DNA of 11,436 bases from Roseburia sp. (GTDB lineage: Bacteria; Bacillota; Clostridia; Lachnospirales; Lachnospiraceae), in NCBI GenBank assembly GCA_017621905.1, contig JAGASC010000119.1, positions 1-11,436 on the forward strand. The letters run 5' to 3'. Below are positions 1-7,280 of the stretch, piece after piece. Position 1 is the first letter of the stretch, and every line of letters begins with the position of its first letter. A model generated the notes under the pieces. The model did not search any database, had not been told where the DNA came from, and saw only the letters and a list, made by a program, of their open reading frames with translations. A program made the translations under genes and the position numbers.

Positions 1-278
1 CATATACCATCCGTTTCAGCAATAGAAAATGTATCGAAATCATAATGAACGATCCCATTCTCTATATGAGTCTGGTATTTTCCCTGTATGCGGCAGTTAT
101 ATATATGTGTCAACCGCTGCCCATACATTTCCGCCTGCACCTTCCCGCCGGCAGGCCACACTTCCGCCATAAAAGAGGAGGGAGGACCATATTCTATACC
201 AGAACTTCCCTCATTGTCCTTATATGGCACTGCCTTTCTATGGCTGTACCATTTCAGTCTGCTTCTTTTTAGCCTCAT
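1..278 (-). CDS. Putative head-closure / minor capsid protein (3' end outside window)
   Basis: This open frame starts at ATG 278-276 and runs off the left edge after 92 codons, so the C-terminus is missing. It begins MRLKRSRLKWYSHRKAVPYK and continues with no stop. A strong GGGAGG site lies about 8 nt before the ATG, inside the upstream gene, and supports this start. The two genes overlap by 41 nt. Its place directly after a gp6-like connector, in a head operon, is where tailed phages encode the head-closure or minor capsid protein (SPP1 gp16-type role). That role is inferred from gene order; I see no diagnostic motif. The N-terminus is very basic, and the visible body is rich in aromatic and beta-prone residues, as expected of a small beta-barrel neck protein. 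Confidence 0.6.
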   Translation of the reverse strand, partial: MRLKRSRLKWYSHRKAVPYKDNEGSSGIEYGPPSSFMAEVWPAGGKVQAEMYGQRLTHIYNCRIQGKYQTHIENGIVHYDFDTFSIAETDGI

Positions 279-573
279 AGCATCTGCCTCCCACTCCGAT
301 TAATCGGTAACGGTTCAGCACATCAAATATCTGCTTAGGCGCCGCATCAAAACTGTAGCTTTCTCCGCCCTCACTTCTCCCGGATTCCCCTTCAGTTCCC
401 ATCCGGTTTAAGGCATTAATCGCCAAGTCTCGAACCGTCTTTTTTAAAATATCAGGAAGTTCCGTTCGTTTTGTATAAGACAGAACAAATTCCTCGGCAT
501 CGGATAGCAAAAGGGAGAGCAATACGTCATCGCTCTCCCCAGTCAGTTTTTTCAGTATTTCGAGATCAGTCAT
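238..573 (-). CDS. Phage head-tail connector protein, gp6-like
   Basis: This 111-residue protein begins MTDLEILKKLTGESDDVLLS. That is the typical opening of the HK97 gp6-like / phage_connect_1 family: a short helix, a 'GE-D--L---L--A---V---T' helix, and a 'L---V--LAI-ALNRMG-EG--S-S-GG-SYSF' region at residues 44-75. These proteins form the dodecameric ring under the portal that joins head and tail. The glycine/serine stretch followed by SYSF (about residues 62-75) is a family hallmark. The length is normal. The start overlaps the preceding stop by 8 nt (ATGACTGA), which indicates translational coupling. The C-terminal part overlaps the next gene. The family call is recognition by eye, but it fits both sequence and position. 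Confidence 0.85.
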   Translation of the reverse strand: MTDLEILKKLTGESDDVLLSLLLSDAEEFVLSYTKRTELPDILKKTVRDLAINALNRMGTEGESGRSEGGESYSFDAAPKQIFDVLNRYRLIGVGGRCYEAKKKQTEMVQP

Positions 574-817
574 CTAAATTCACATCCTTTAGGACAGCCA
601 GCAGTTCATCCTTTTTTAGTGATCCCGCGCTCTCTATGCCCTTTTCCTTAGCAATGGCTTTCAGCTCTCCAATGGACATATCCGATATAGACTTGGCAGC
701 TTCCGGTCTGGTGTCCGCTATATCTCCTCCAGCCGGCTTAAATCCGTCTGCCATGAATTTGCGGATCATCGCATCATCTTCGGCTATCCGCTCCACATTA
801 CCCCTTTTTAATATCAT
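566..817 (-). CDS. Small head-operon protein with Rho-N/HeH-like helix-extension-helix domain
   Basis: This 83-residue protein starts at ATG 817 with a near-perfect AGGAGG 7 nt before it, 12 nt after the capsid stop. Residues 1-25 look like a phage 'K--NV-R-A-----I--F-A-GF' peptide often found between capsid and connector genes. Residues 46-80 (DMSIGELKAIAKEKGI onward, then LKKDELLAVLKD) fit the Rho N-terminal / LEM / HeH helix-extension-helix pattern, a small fold that binds nucleic acid or protein. Proteins of this kind are common between the capsid and connector genes of Firmicutes phages and are annotated as hypothetical or Rho-N-like. Its role is unknown; a head accessory or completion protein is a guess from position. 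It overlaps the connector gene by 8 nt. Confidence 0.75.
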   Translation of the reverse strand: MILKRGNVERIAEDDAMIRKFMADGFKPAGGDIADTRPEAAKSISDMSIGELKAIAKEKGIESAGSLKKDELLAVLKDVNLDD

Positions 818-829
818 ACGTTATCCTCC

Positions 830-1768
830 TTATGCAGACGGGGCCGCATCTTTGATGTTAAGATATATGCTGTCCAGTTTATTATCCAGAACCCAGATAT
901 CATGGAACCGACGATAGTCCATCTGCCAGGCGTTCAGCTTCTGGTTGATGGTTGGGTCAAAGATACGCATGATATCCTGTTTGGTCACTGCAATCGGCGT
1001 AGTCCGTGGGCAGATAAAGAAATTAATATTCTTTGCTGTGGTTCCCTTCGCATAGCCACCCTGCTTCTGTCCCTCGGTTTTACCGTCATAAATGGTGATT
1101 GCTGTATACATCCTGTTTGAAGGCGTGGATACAATCGGCACACCGTCTACCGCCGGCACCTGGGTATCGATTCCCCCTTTGGAAAATGTAGTGTTGGTGA
1201 TCTTTCCGGACAGTTCCATTTCCAGTTCCATTATCATATCTGGAGTGGCATGGATCACAAGAGATCCATTGTACAGTTCCCGGATAGCCTTAATACCTTC
1301 CTTGATCTTACGAAGTGCAGAAGTGCCTGTTGCCCCCGGAGTATAGCCATAAGATACCATTCCCGCTTTGTTTGCAGTAATTGCCTCTGTTGCGATCTTT
1401 GAGATACGGTAAGCATCAATCTCGGGGACCACATACATCCGCTGGAACTCGCCCATAACAGCCGCTGCGGTTGTGACAAAGTTGTTCTCGTTGATATCGA
1501 TCGGGTCAAGCTGGAATTTCCTGCCCCTGTCCTGCGTCATTTTACGGGTCTCATACTCCAGCGTTACACCGCCCTGCTGATATCCGTTGTCCCGGTCATA
1601 GTCACCTAAGCCCTGTACGCTCATCTTTGGAATCTTTACTTCGGCTCCTCCATTATAGATTACCTGTCCCGCATTCGCGTCCATCCAGCCTGTAACGGCC
1701 TCACGGATTGCCACCTTATCCAAGGTGTTCATAAAAAGTGTTGCTGTTGCTAATGTGTTAATTGCCAT
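830..1768 (-). CDS. Major capsid protein
   Basis: This 312-residue protein directly follows the scaffold gene, the standard place for the major capsid protein. It starts MAINTLATATLFMNTLDKVA. It then has a region matching phage coat proteins of the HK97 fold in Firmicutes: 'G--A--VKIPKMSVQGLGDYDR' at about residues 40-60, followed by 'GGVTLEYETRKMTQDRGRKF' and a DPIDINENN segment at about residues 65-97. The C-terminal half has the 'ICPRTTPIAVTKQDIMRIFDP' and 'D-RRFHDIWVLDNK' segments seen near the end of such proteins. An AAGGA ribosome site lies about 12 nt before the ATG. There is no N-terminal delta domain, which agrees with a separately encoded scaffold. The call is confident from sequence style and gene order; the exact capsid subfamily is not determined. 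Confidence 0.92.
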   Translation of the reverse strand: MAINTLATATLFMNTLDKVAIREAVTGWMDANAGQVIYNGGAEVKIPKMSVQGLGDYDRDNGYQQGGVTLEYETRKMTQDRGRKFQLDPIDINENNFVTTAAAVMGEFQRMYVVPEIDAYRISKIATEAITANKAGMVSYGYTPGATGTSALRKIKEGIKAIRELYNGSLVIHATPDMIMELEMELSGKITNTTFSKGGIDTQVPAVDGVPIVSTPSNRMYTAITIYDGKTEGQKQGGYAKGTTAKNINFFICPRTTPIAVTKQDIMRIFDPTINQKLNAWQMDYRRFHDIWVLDNKLDSIYLNIKDAAPSA

Positions 1769-1787
1769 AGTCTTTTCTCATCCTTTC

Positions 1788-2384
1788 TCATAATCCCATC
1801 ATCAAGTCTTCAACCTGCTTTACAAGGTCTTTTTCCTCGTTTGATGGTGCTTTCTTTGGCGGTGTACCGCCTTTCAGTTTCTCTTCCACAGCAGCTTGTA
1901 CCGCCTCCTGGAAGGCTTTTTCTACCGCAGCCATGGATTTGTTACATGAATCCGCATCAGTGTAATTAAGTACCTCTGCAAGCCCCACAGGCAGCTTCTT
2001 TTCTGCAAGTGTGTTCTTCGCTTCTGCCATCAGTTCACGGCGTGTGATCGCCACTTCCCGGTCATTTAATTCCCTTTCCTGCTTCTGTCGCAGGTACTCC
2101 GCCTTTTCCTCTTTATTCATCTTTGCCAATTTATCGGCCTCGGAAAGCTTATCATCTATCAGCGCTTGCCATTTATCCTTTGCTGTTCCAATAGCTTTTT
2201 GTACTCTGCGGTCAAATTCCGCCTGATAATCCTTGTTTTTTAGGATATCATCAAAACTCTGCGGAGCAGGTTCCTGTTCAGGATTTGATGCTGGTGTTGT
2301 CTCTGGTGCAGGAGATGGATCTGCATCCAGTTCTGCAAAAAGCTGTAAATTCATCTTGTAATACTTTGTTGTCGTCTTTCTCAT
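1788..2384 (-). CDS. Phage scaffolding protein (DUF4355)
   Basis: The chosen start ATG at 2384 gives 198 residues beginning MRKTTTKYYKMNLQLFAE. The frame stays open upstream to 2468, but only 2384 has a good ribosome site (GGAAAGGAT, about 8 nt away); the internal ATG at 2354 (MNLQLFAE) is the other realistic choice. MNLQLFAE is the familiar opening of DUF4355 scaffolds. A Pro/Glu-rich linker follows at about residues 19-45, then a long charged coiled coil (about residues 50-130, with KMNKEEKAEYLRQKQERELN) and a C-terminal helix rich in Lys and Glu. The protein would guide procapsid assembly and then be expelled or cleaved. The gene sits immediately before the capsid gene. It comes after a terminator and a 150-bp spacer, so it may also have its own promoter. 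Confidence 0.9.
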   Translation of the reverse strand: MRKTTTKYYKMNLQLFAELDADPSPAPETTPASNPEQEPAPQSFDDILKNKDYQAEFDRRVQKAIGTAKDKWQALIDDKLSEADKLAKMNKEEKAEYLRQKQERELNDREVAITRRELMAEAKNTLAEKKLPVGLAEVLNYTDADSCNKSMAAVEKAFQEAVQAAVEEKLKGGTPPKKAPSNEEKDLVKQVEDLMMGL

Positions 2385-2487
2385 AATTTCTATCCTTTCC
2401 GCCCCAGCCCGTTCAGCGCCCAGGCCGTTGCTGTAGTTTATCCTCGTTTCGGAGCATAAAAATAACACCCAGGATAACCTGCGTGCT

Positions 2488-2507
2488 TATGACTAATCTA
2501 TGACTAA
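2488..2507. repeat. Paired 9-bp direct repeat, one helical turn apart
   Basis: TATGACTAA occurs twice (2488-2496 and 2499-2507, plus-strand reading) with an 11-bp period. Two perfect 9-mers on the same face of the helix, in the spacer before the scaffold gene, resemble a binding site for a dimeric or cooperative regulator. The repeat lies roughly 105 bp upstream of the scaffold start. No convincing -35/-10 pair could be placed next to it, so the regulatory reading is inference. Confidence 0.45.
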
Positions 2508-2563
2508 CCTACAACTTTTTAGGACTATGAGCCGCTTCACCCCGCCGCCCAAAGGGAGATAAT

Positions 2564-2576
2564 TGGATCACCTCCT
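2564..2576 (-). promoter_or_regulatory. Orphan full-length Shine-Dalgarno sequence
   Basis: On the minus strand AGGAGGTGATCCA can pair over 13 nt with the universal 3' tail of 16S rRNA (TGGATCACCTCCT). No ATG, GTG or TTG start with a usable frame lies 5-12 nt downstream. The nearest options give an 8-codon frame from ATT or a 25-codon frame whose ATG lies upstream of the site. It sits between the terminator after 2622 and the scaffold gene. It could be a ribosome standby site, a relic of a lost gene, or chance. The complementarity is directly visible; a function is not. Confidence 0.5.
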
Positions 2577-2587
2577 CATTCAGCATA

Positions 2588-2621
2588 CAAAAATACCACC
2601 AGCATTTACTGGCTGGCGGCA
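2588..2621 (-). terminator. Intrinsic terminator after the MuF / acidic-protein pair
   Basis: In minus-strand sense, 2621-2612 (TGCCGCCAGC) pairs with 2603-2594 (GCTGGTGGTA). This gives a 10-bp stem with two G-T wobbles and an 8-nt loop, followed directly by TTTTT. The stem begins at the base next to the stop codon of the 75-residue gene. It would end or reduce transcription coming from the terminase-portal side, which separates those genes from the scaffold-capsid genes unless there is readthrough. Confidence 0.8.
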
Positions 2622-2849
2622 TTACAGTGCGTTTATCAATTCCTCTGCTTCTGTTTGAGTTATTTCTTTTATTCTGTCCTGCATATCTGTGCTGCCTATC
2701 TGGTCACCATCATACCCGAATAGTCGGTCAGAAAGAATATTGCTGCGATCAACCGCCCATCCATTTTGTGGGTCATAGAGATATGGTACATAATCCTCTT
2801 CTTTTCCGATCCGGTTAAGGTCCGTTATATGGTAATATGAAACTTCCAT
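2622..2849 (-). CDS. 75-residue acidic protein; candidate immunity protein for the upstream MuF toxin-like gene
   Basis: I recognise no named domain. The protein starts MEVSYYHITDLNRI and has 16 Asp/Glu against 6 Lys/Arg, so it is strongly acidic. Visible blocks are YHITDLNRI (6-14), PYLYDPQNGWAVDRSNIL (22-39), DRLFGYDGDQIGSTDM (41-56) and an ITQTEAEELI tail helix. There is no signal peptide or membrane segment. Its ATG starts 1 nt after the MuF gene stop (TGAGATG), and its ribosome site lies inside that gene, so translation is tightly coupled. A terminator follows its stop at once. MuF polymorphic toxins of temperate phages are known to be followed by immunity genes (family knowledge), and a small acidic, coupled gene fits. 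The immunity role is inference; a small head protein of unknown function is the alternative. Confidence 0.7.
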   Translation of the reverse strand: MEVSYYHITDLNRIGKEEDYVPYLYDPQNGWAVDRSNILSDRLFGYDGDQIGSTDMQDRIKEITQTEAEELINAL

Positions 2850-2850
2850 C

Positions 2851-4590
2851 TCACTTCACCCTTTCTATCCCTTCAGGGACTTGCATTCCTTGCGATTGCT
2901 CGAACATCTTCTTTCGCATCGCTTTTGCCTCTTCACTGGCTGGATCCAAGACTCTCCATTTTTCATAATCAGCATGCATGCTGTCTTTCACGGAGTAGCT
3001 TTCTGGAGTATGGTACTGCAACTCGAATTTTTGCCCATCAGGCGTTTTTAATACTGTGTTTATACCATTATAAGGATTTCTCCTATTTAACCAGTAATTC
3101 TTTACCTCAATTGTATTATATCCTTTTTCTGCATAGGCATCAATACATTTCAAGGTTTTTTCAGCCAGATATTGCGGATCTGCGGTATAGGTAAAGCGGA
3201 TGATGTCTTTTACTTCATATACATTTCCCGCGGGATCATAATTGCTTCTTATCTTCCGCAAAAATGAATCTTTCCCTTTTAACCGATATTCGAATCCCGC
3301 CATATCCATTTCATGCATATCGGCAATTGATTTAACAGTCTTAGAAATCTCTAGCTCCGCACGTAATGCTTTATCATAGTATGACATACCTTTTACTTGG
3401 GCTTTTAGTATTCCGTATTCATCCCCCTGCCCGTATTTTAGATTCTGGAAGTCATCTAGTGATTTTGGAAGATACTTATCTCCCAGGCGTTCCCGGTACT
3501 GTGCATACTGACGCCGATCCGCAGACAGATTCTTCAATTTCTTTTCATTTAGTCGTGCGGCCGGATTCCCTGACACGTTCTGCTTATACCACTGCTCATA
3601 TGTCATACTGGCCGGAACGGTATGTGTCTTACCAGTAACCGGATCCCTGGCTCGGCGCTTCATCTGCGACAATTCTTCGTCCGATATGTCGCAGATAGTG
3701 GTAGATCTGCAATAGGGATGCATAGGGGGACAGTTAAGCCCCGGCTGCTGCTCTGACACCGGGAAGCGCTTTCCATCCAGCTGCCGACAAATTTCTGACG
3801 TTCGCAGGTCCAAGGTTGCAACATATCGGTAATACTCAATGTCGCATTCCTTGTATGACTCTATCTCCATTTGGTTTGCCAGGTTGCAGCTCTCTGTCCT
3901 GACTAAGCGTCGCGCCTCACTGGCCCCGCTGGCAAACCGATATTGGATTATCTCTGCTGCTTCCCGGTCAGTACGTCCGGAAATCAGATTGACAAGCATC
4001 TCCTCTTTTAGATCCTTGGCAAGCGCACTTGTATTATGCCAGATACGTGTGGAGTAATTGGCGCCGGACCATTTGCTGTTTATGACGCGCTCTATTGTTT
4101 TGGGATCAATCATGCCGAAACTGAATCCGTAACCGGTGCGCCTCTGTATGTCATAGATGGATTTATAATAAGCTTCGCCGGCAAGATCGACATAATGGCT
4201 TGTGCTCTGCAGTTTTTCTTGCTGATACACCGTTTGCATAGTGCGGTCCAGCTGTTCCTGCAGCTGCTCCAATCGCTCCATTCTGGACCGATATGCAGCG
4301 CTTTCCAGCTCTGCCAGTATGTCCTTGGCCGCGTTATTGCCCCGTAGAGCCTCCTTTAACTCTGTGATAGAGGTTTTGTCATGCAGCGTATTTATCAGCC
4401 GTCTTGCCTCGATTTCGGACAAGCCGTGTTTGTTCCGGTAGCGCCCGAATATCTGATCCAACTCAAGGCTGATATATCTTGAGGCTTTAAGGTAGACACT
4501 CCTGATCTCTGCGGCGGCCTTTTCTGCCTCTTCCATATACTCAAACATTCTCTGCGCCTTGCGGCGCTCCCAGTAGGACAAATCACTCAT
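2851..4590 (-). CDS. SPP1 gp7/MuF-type minor head protein with C-terminal RelA/SpoT-like domain
   Basis: This 579-residue protein overlaps the portal stop by 8 nt (ATGAGTGA). Residues 1-180 are mostly helical with coiled-coil stretches (about 85-130). Residues about 190-300 are the MuF / SPP1 gp7 domain, with 'RRLVRTESCNLANQMEIESY', then 'YVATLDLRTSEICRQLDGKRF' and 'NCPPMHPYCRSTT', including C268, C287, H291 and C294. This domain binds the portal and is packaged in the head. Plain gp7 proteins are about 300 residues, so the rest is an extension. Residues about 430-548 follow the RelA/SpoT nucleotidyltransferase order: R436-x-K-x3-S442-x3-K446, VKD462IIRF, then PY507-x-GIN, FE523LQYHT and H539-x-DYE. 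The candidate Mg-binding acids D462 and E523 are kept. Known relatives make (p)ppGpp or (p)ppApp or pyrophosphorylate tRNA; the product here is unknown. The fusion resembles a MuF polymorphic toxin. Confidence 0.88.
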   Translation of the reverse strand: MSDLSYWERRKAQRMFEYMEEAEKAAAEIRSVYLKASRYISLELDQIFGRYRNKHGLSEIEARRLINTLHDKTSITELKEALRGNNAAKDILAELESAAYRSRMERLEQLQEQLDRTMQTVYQQEKLQSTSHYVDLAGEAYYKSIYDIQRRTGYGFSFGMIDPKTIERVINSKWSGANYSTRIWHNTSALAKDLKEEMLVNLISGRTDREAAEIIQYRFASGASEARRLVRTESCNLANQMEIESYKECDIEYYRYVATLDLRTSEICRQLDGKRFPVSEQQPGLNCPPMHPYCRSTTICDISDEELSQMKRRARDPVTGKTHTVPASMTYEQWYKQNVSGNPAARLNEKKLKNLSADRRQYAQYRERLGDKYLPKSLDDFQNLKYGQGDEYGILKAQVKGMSYYDKALRAELEISKTVKSIADMHEMDMAGFEYRLKGKDSFLRKIRSNYDPAGNVYEVKDIIRFTYTADPQYLAEKTLKCIDAYAEKGYNTIEVKNYWLNRRNPYNGINTVLKTPDGQKFELQYHTPESYSVKDSMHADYEKWRVLDPASEEAKAMRKKMFEQSQGMQVPEGIERVK

Positions 4591-5974
4591 CTATATCATC
4601 CTTTTTGGGATCTTCATCCGGCGGCTGATCGTTTGCTCCTATTCCGAATAAAGACTGCTGCTGTTTTAACGTTTCCTCTGATTCTTTCTCAACTGCTTTT
4701 AATTCTGCATCCACATCATCCACAAACGGGACCTGGGATAGAAGAGTCTTCCTGCTAACCTTACCCCATAGGTTGGCAACAATCTGGCTGATCTCCAGCA
4801 GGTTTTTGGGAAGCGCCCGGCTAAATGTTGGTGTAATCCCGGCTACGTCTACCACAATGGCTTTGCTCTTATTCAACCATCCGGCAAACAGGCGGAGACG
4901 TTTCCGCAGCCCTTTTTTGTAATACCGTGTTTTAATCTTCGTGATGTTCTCCATGCCCAAGAGTTTAAATTCCATGGCAACACCAGAGACATTACCGCCG
5001 AATGACTCATCCGTCATGCAGGGAATGTGAGAGAACTTATGAATATCCTGCTCCACTGCCATTTTCAGGACTTCTACTCCCTGTTCGTCGAACGTCCGGG
5101 TTAAATACTCCGCCTTTGAATCCTTCGGCAACTCCAGGAGTTTGTCATCTTTGACCCTCTCCTTCGCCGTCTTACCCCCTTCATCTTTCGCGTCTGGGTC
5201 CCCCAACATGGCACCGTAAATAGCCAGGATTGCATCAATGAACTGCTCCTTATCAGTGATCCTGTCACTCATCAAAGCGTTATATGCATCGATCAGTGGA
5301 ATCTGCAGCTCAAAGTCGCCAATCGCTAGTTTATTATTCATGTACTCTACTATTGGGATCCCATCAAAGAAGTGCTCTGCCGGTTCCTCAAGAAGTGACT
5401 GTGGACCGTCTATATTTTCAATGTTCAGCACCCATTTCAGATGTTCTGTCAGTACCGTAGCAACATAAATAGTCCGTTTCCTGTCGGAATCATCCTTTCT
5501 GGCATAATAGTAGACTGCAAATAATTCCTTTTGCTCAATGGTATCATCGTAAACCATGAATGTGTTTTCTGGAGACAGGTTTTTGACCATCAGGTCTGTT
5601 CCTCCCTCCTCTGGGTAAATATATTCATAGGCCCGCCCATAAATGGAAAGATCCAGGCCATTATCACCGTCCGCTTCATCTGCTCCGGCCTGCTCGAACG
5701 CGTCCATCAGCAAAGATATGTCATTTCCGCTCTTATAGGAAATCGGATTTCCAATAAAGTAGCTGCTGGCGGTGTCGCTGATATCCTTCGCGTGGTTGCA
5801 TACCAGTTTCGTTTTCCGACTTTCTGACAGGATCTTGTGCTGTCCCTCATAATATCTCATGAGCTTATGCAGCCGGATCGATTCCTTTCGGTGTTTTGTG
5901 ATCAGCGTACGGATCGCCTGCTTATCCGGGCTGGTTTCATCCCAGTTATCTCGGGGCATCGTGTATATATACAT
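4583..5974 (-). CDS. Portal protein, SPP1 gp6 type
   Basis: The product is 463 residues from ATG 5974, which has GAGGAGG 8 nt upstream. The frame is open to a GTG at 5983, but that codon overlaps the ribosome site and is not credible. Portal hallmarks include an N-terminal 'HR---I-LHKLMRYYEGQHKI' helix, 'KLVCNHAKDISDTASSYFIGNPISY' (the family's 'N-----I-D---SYFIG-P--Y' block), 'LSIYGRAYEYIY', 'NNKLAIGDFE' and 'LIDAYNALMSDRITDKEQF'. An acidic C-terminal tail (DEDPKKDDIDE) ends the protein. A dodecamer forms the DNA channel at one head vertex, docks the terminase, and carries the MuF protein. The gene sits between large terminase (13-nt gap) and the MuF gene (8-nt overlap), the normal order. 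Length is normal for the family. Confidence 0.95.
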   Translation of the reverse strand: MYIYTMPRDNWDETSPDKQAIRTLITKHRKESIRLHKLMRYYEGQHKILSESRKTKLVCNHAKDISDTASSYFIGNPISYKSGNDISLLMDAFEQAGADEADGDNGLDLSIYGRAYEYIYPEEGGTDLMVKNLSPENTFMVYDDTIEQKELFAVYYYARKDDSDRKRTIYVATVLTEHLKWVLNIENIDGPQSLLEEPAEHFFDGIPIVEYMNNKLAIGDFELQIPLIDAYNALMSDRITDKEQFIDAILAIYGAMLGDPDAKDEGGKTAKERVKDDKLLELPKDSKAEYLTRTFDEQGVEVLKMAVEQDIHKFSHIPCMTDESFGGNVSGVAMEFKLLGMENITKIKTRYYKKGLRKRLRLFAGWLNKSKAIVVDVAGITPTFSRALPKNLLEISQIVANLWGKVSRKTLLSQVPFVDDVDAELKAVEKESEETLKQQQSLFGIGANDQPPDEDPKKDDIDE

Positions 5975-5987
5975 TAAAACCACCTCC

Positions 5988-7280
5988 TCAATGTAATCCG
6001 TAATCGGATTTCTTTCTAACTTTTGCCTTCCTGCTTGTCATAACATCTTCCAGGGCATAACGGACAGCATCAATTGTATGGTTATCGCGATCCGGATAGC
6101 TGCCTTTAAAGTTACCATTCTTATCCTGATCCAACTCATATCCGGTGAACTCTATGACCGCATTCGGGCAGCGCTTGGGGTCAATAATGATCTCGTTTAA
6201 TTCGTCAGCCAGAAACTCCATTCCAAAGTCTACCGATCCGGGGCCTTTCTTCGCCCCGATTACACGTAGTCCCAGTTCATTTAATGCTGCTATTGCCCTA
6301 GGATCCTCGCTATCTGCGGTTACGGTACGGTTAAGGGGATTGTAGCTCCGTATCTTCCCGGCCAGTTTCGTATTTCCCAGCCTTACTCCGTATATTTCTC
6401 CAAACAAAAAAAGACGTCTCCGCGTCCTGTCGTAATGCATCTTTTCATATGCCGCTGGATCGGCGCCGAAGCCAAAGTCCAGCCCTTGATAAATCCGATC
6501 AAAACGCGCCATCTCTTCCTCTGTGATGGGCCTGACTGTAACGTTCTCAAATACCTGGCCGCCGGTTCCTGTAGCAATTCCAAGATATTCATGCTCATAA
6601 GCTTTCGGCTTAGTCTCTTTGAGTGATTCTGCCTCAACAAAGAACTGCTCTCCCAACCATTCCGGCGGAACCGTCCTGTAATCGCTATGATGGACGATGG
6701 TATCAGCCCGGCTCTGAAGGATATCCTGATTTACCCAATTGTTCATCGACTTCGGCGGATTCCATGAATAAAAAACGAAATACTCCGAACCGCCACGCAT
6801 CAGCGACTGGAGTATTGTTCGTTCTTCCTCTTCTCCATCAAACTCCGCGCGCTCCTCGAACCAGATATACTTAAAATATCCATTTGCCAGCTTCACGGAT
6901 TTAATTTTTTGCGGATCATCAGCCCCACGGAAGATGATTTTATTACCAAATGGTATGTATGTCAGCCCAAGCGGTGAATAGCGTATCTTCCACTTGCTAC
7001 CCACCCCCAGCACATTAATTGCCCAGATAAGCTGCTGGAAGACTGATTCATCCAAAAAACGGCCTACCTTGCGCATTGCAATCGCGTTGGCCCGTGGGTC
7101 CTGCATCATGCCAATAATTATTTCAAGGCTGACAAACGATGACTTTGTGGATCCGCGACCGCCGTCAAGCTTGTAATGCGTATGACGGTGCTCCATGATA
7201 TCCCAGTGGAGATCATAAAACGAAGGAGCGATTAGGTCTGTCAGTCTAACCTGTGTCTGGTTTGGGGATGTCATTAACAA
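5988..7280 (-). CDS. terL: Terminase large subunit (Terminase_3 type)
   Basis: This 430-residue packaging ATPase/nuclease starts at TTG 7280. GGAGG lies 8 nt before it, against 14 nt for the ATG at 7274, so TTG is preferred, though the ATG is possible. The Walker A motif is GGRGSTKSS (40-48) and Walker B YIWFEE (138-143). A coupling motif probably lies at SWNPP (172-176). The C-terminal RNase H-like nuclease has D268 in LDFGFG, D323 in TADSED and D404 in HTIDAVRYA. All catalytic positions expected for a working enzyme are present. It cuts concatemeric DNA and pumps it through the portal. It overlaps the small-subunit gene by 35 nt and directly precedes the portal gene. Confidence 0.96.
   Translation of the reverse strand: MLMTSPNQTQVRLTDLIAPSFYDLHWDIMEHRHTHYKLDGGRGSTKSSFVSLEIIIGMMQDPRANAIAMRKVGRFLDESVFQQLIWAINVLGVGSKWKIRYSPLGLTYIPFGNKIIFRGADDPQKIKSVKLANGYFKYIWFEERAEFDGEEEERTILQSLMRGGSEYFVFYSWNPPKSMNNWVNQDILQSRADTIVHHSDYRTVPPEWLGEQFFVEAESLKETKPKAYEHEYLGIATGTGGQVFENVTVRPITEEEMARFDRIYQGLDFGFGADPAAYEKMHYDRTRRRLFLFGEIYGVRLGNTKLAGKIRSYNPLNRTVTADSEDPRAIAALNELGLRVIGAKKGPGSVDFGMEFLADELNEIIIDPKRCPNAVIEFTGYELDQDKNGNFKGSYPDRDNHTIDAVRYALEDVMTSRKAKVRKKSDYGLH

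Noticed and set aside
2509..2586. 25-codon minus-strand frame MLNEEVIQLSPF... spanning the orphan ribosome site
   Set aside because: Its ATG precedes the strong site rather than following it, and upstream there is only a weak GGTGG within the terminator stem.
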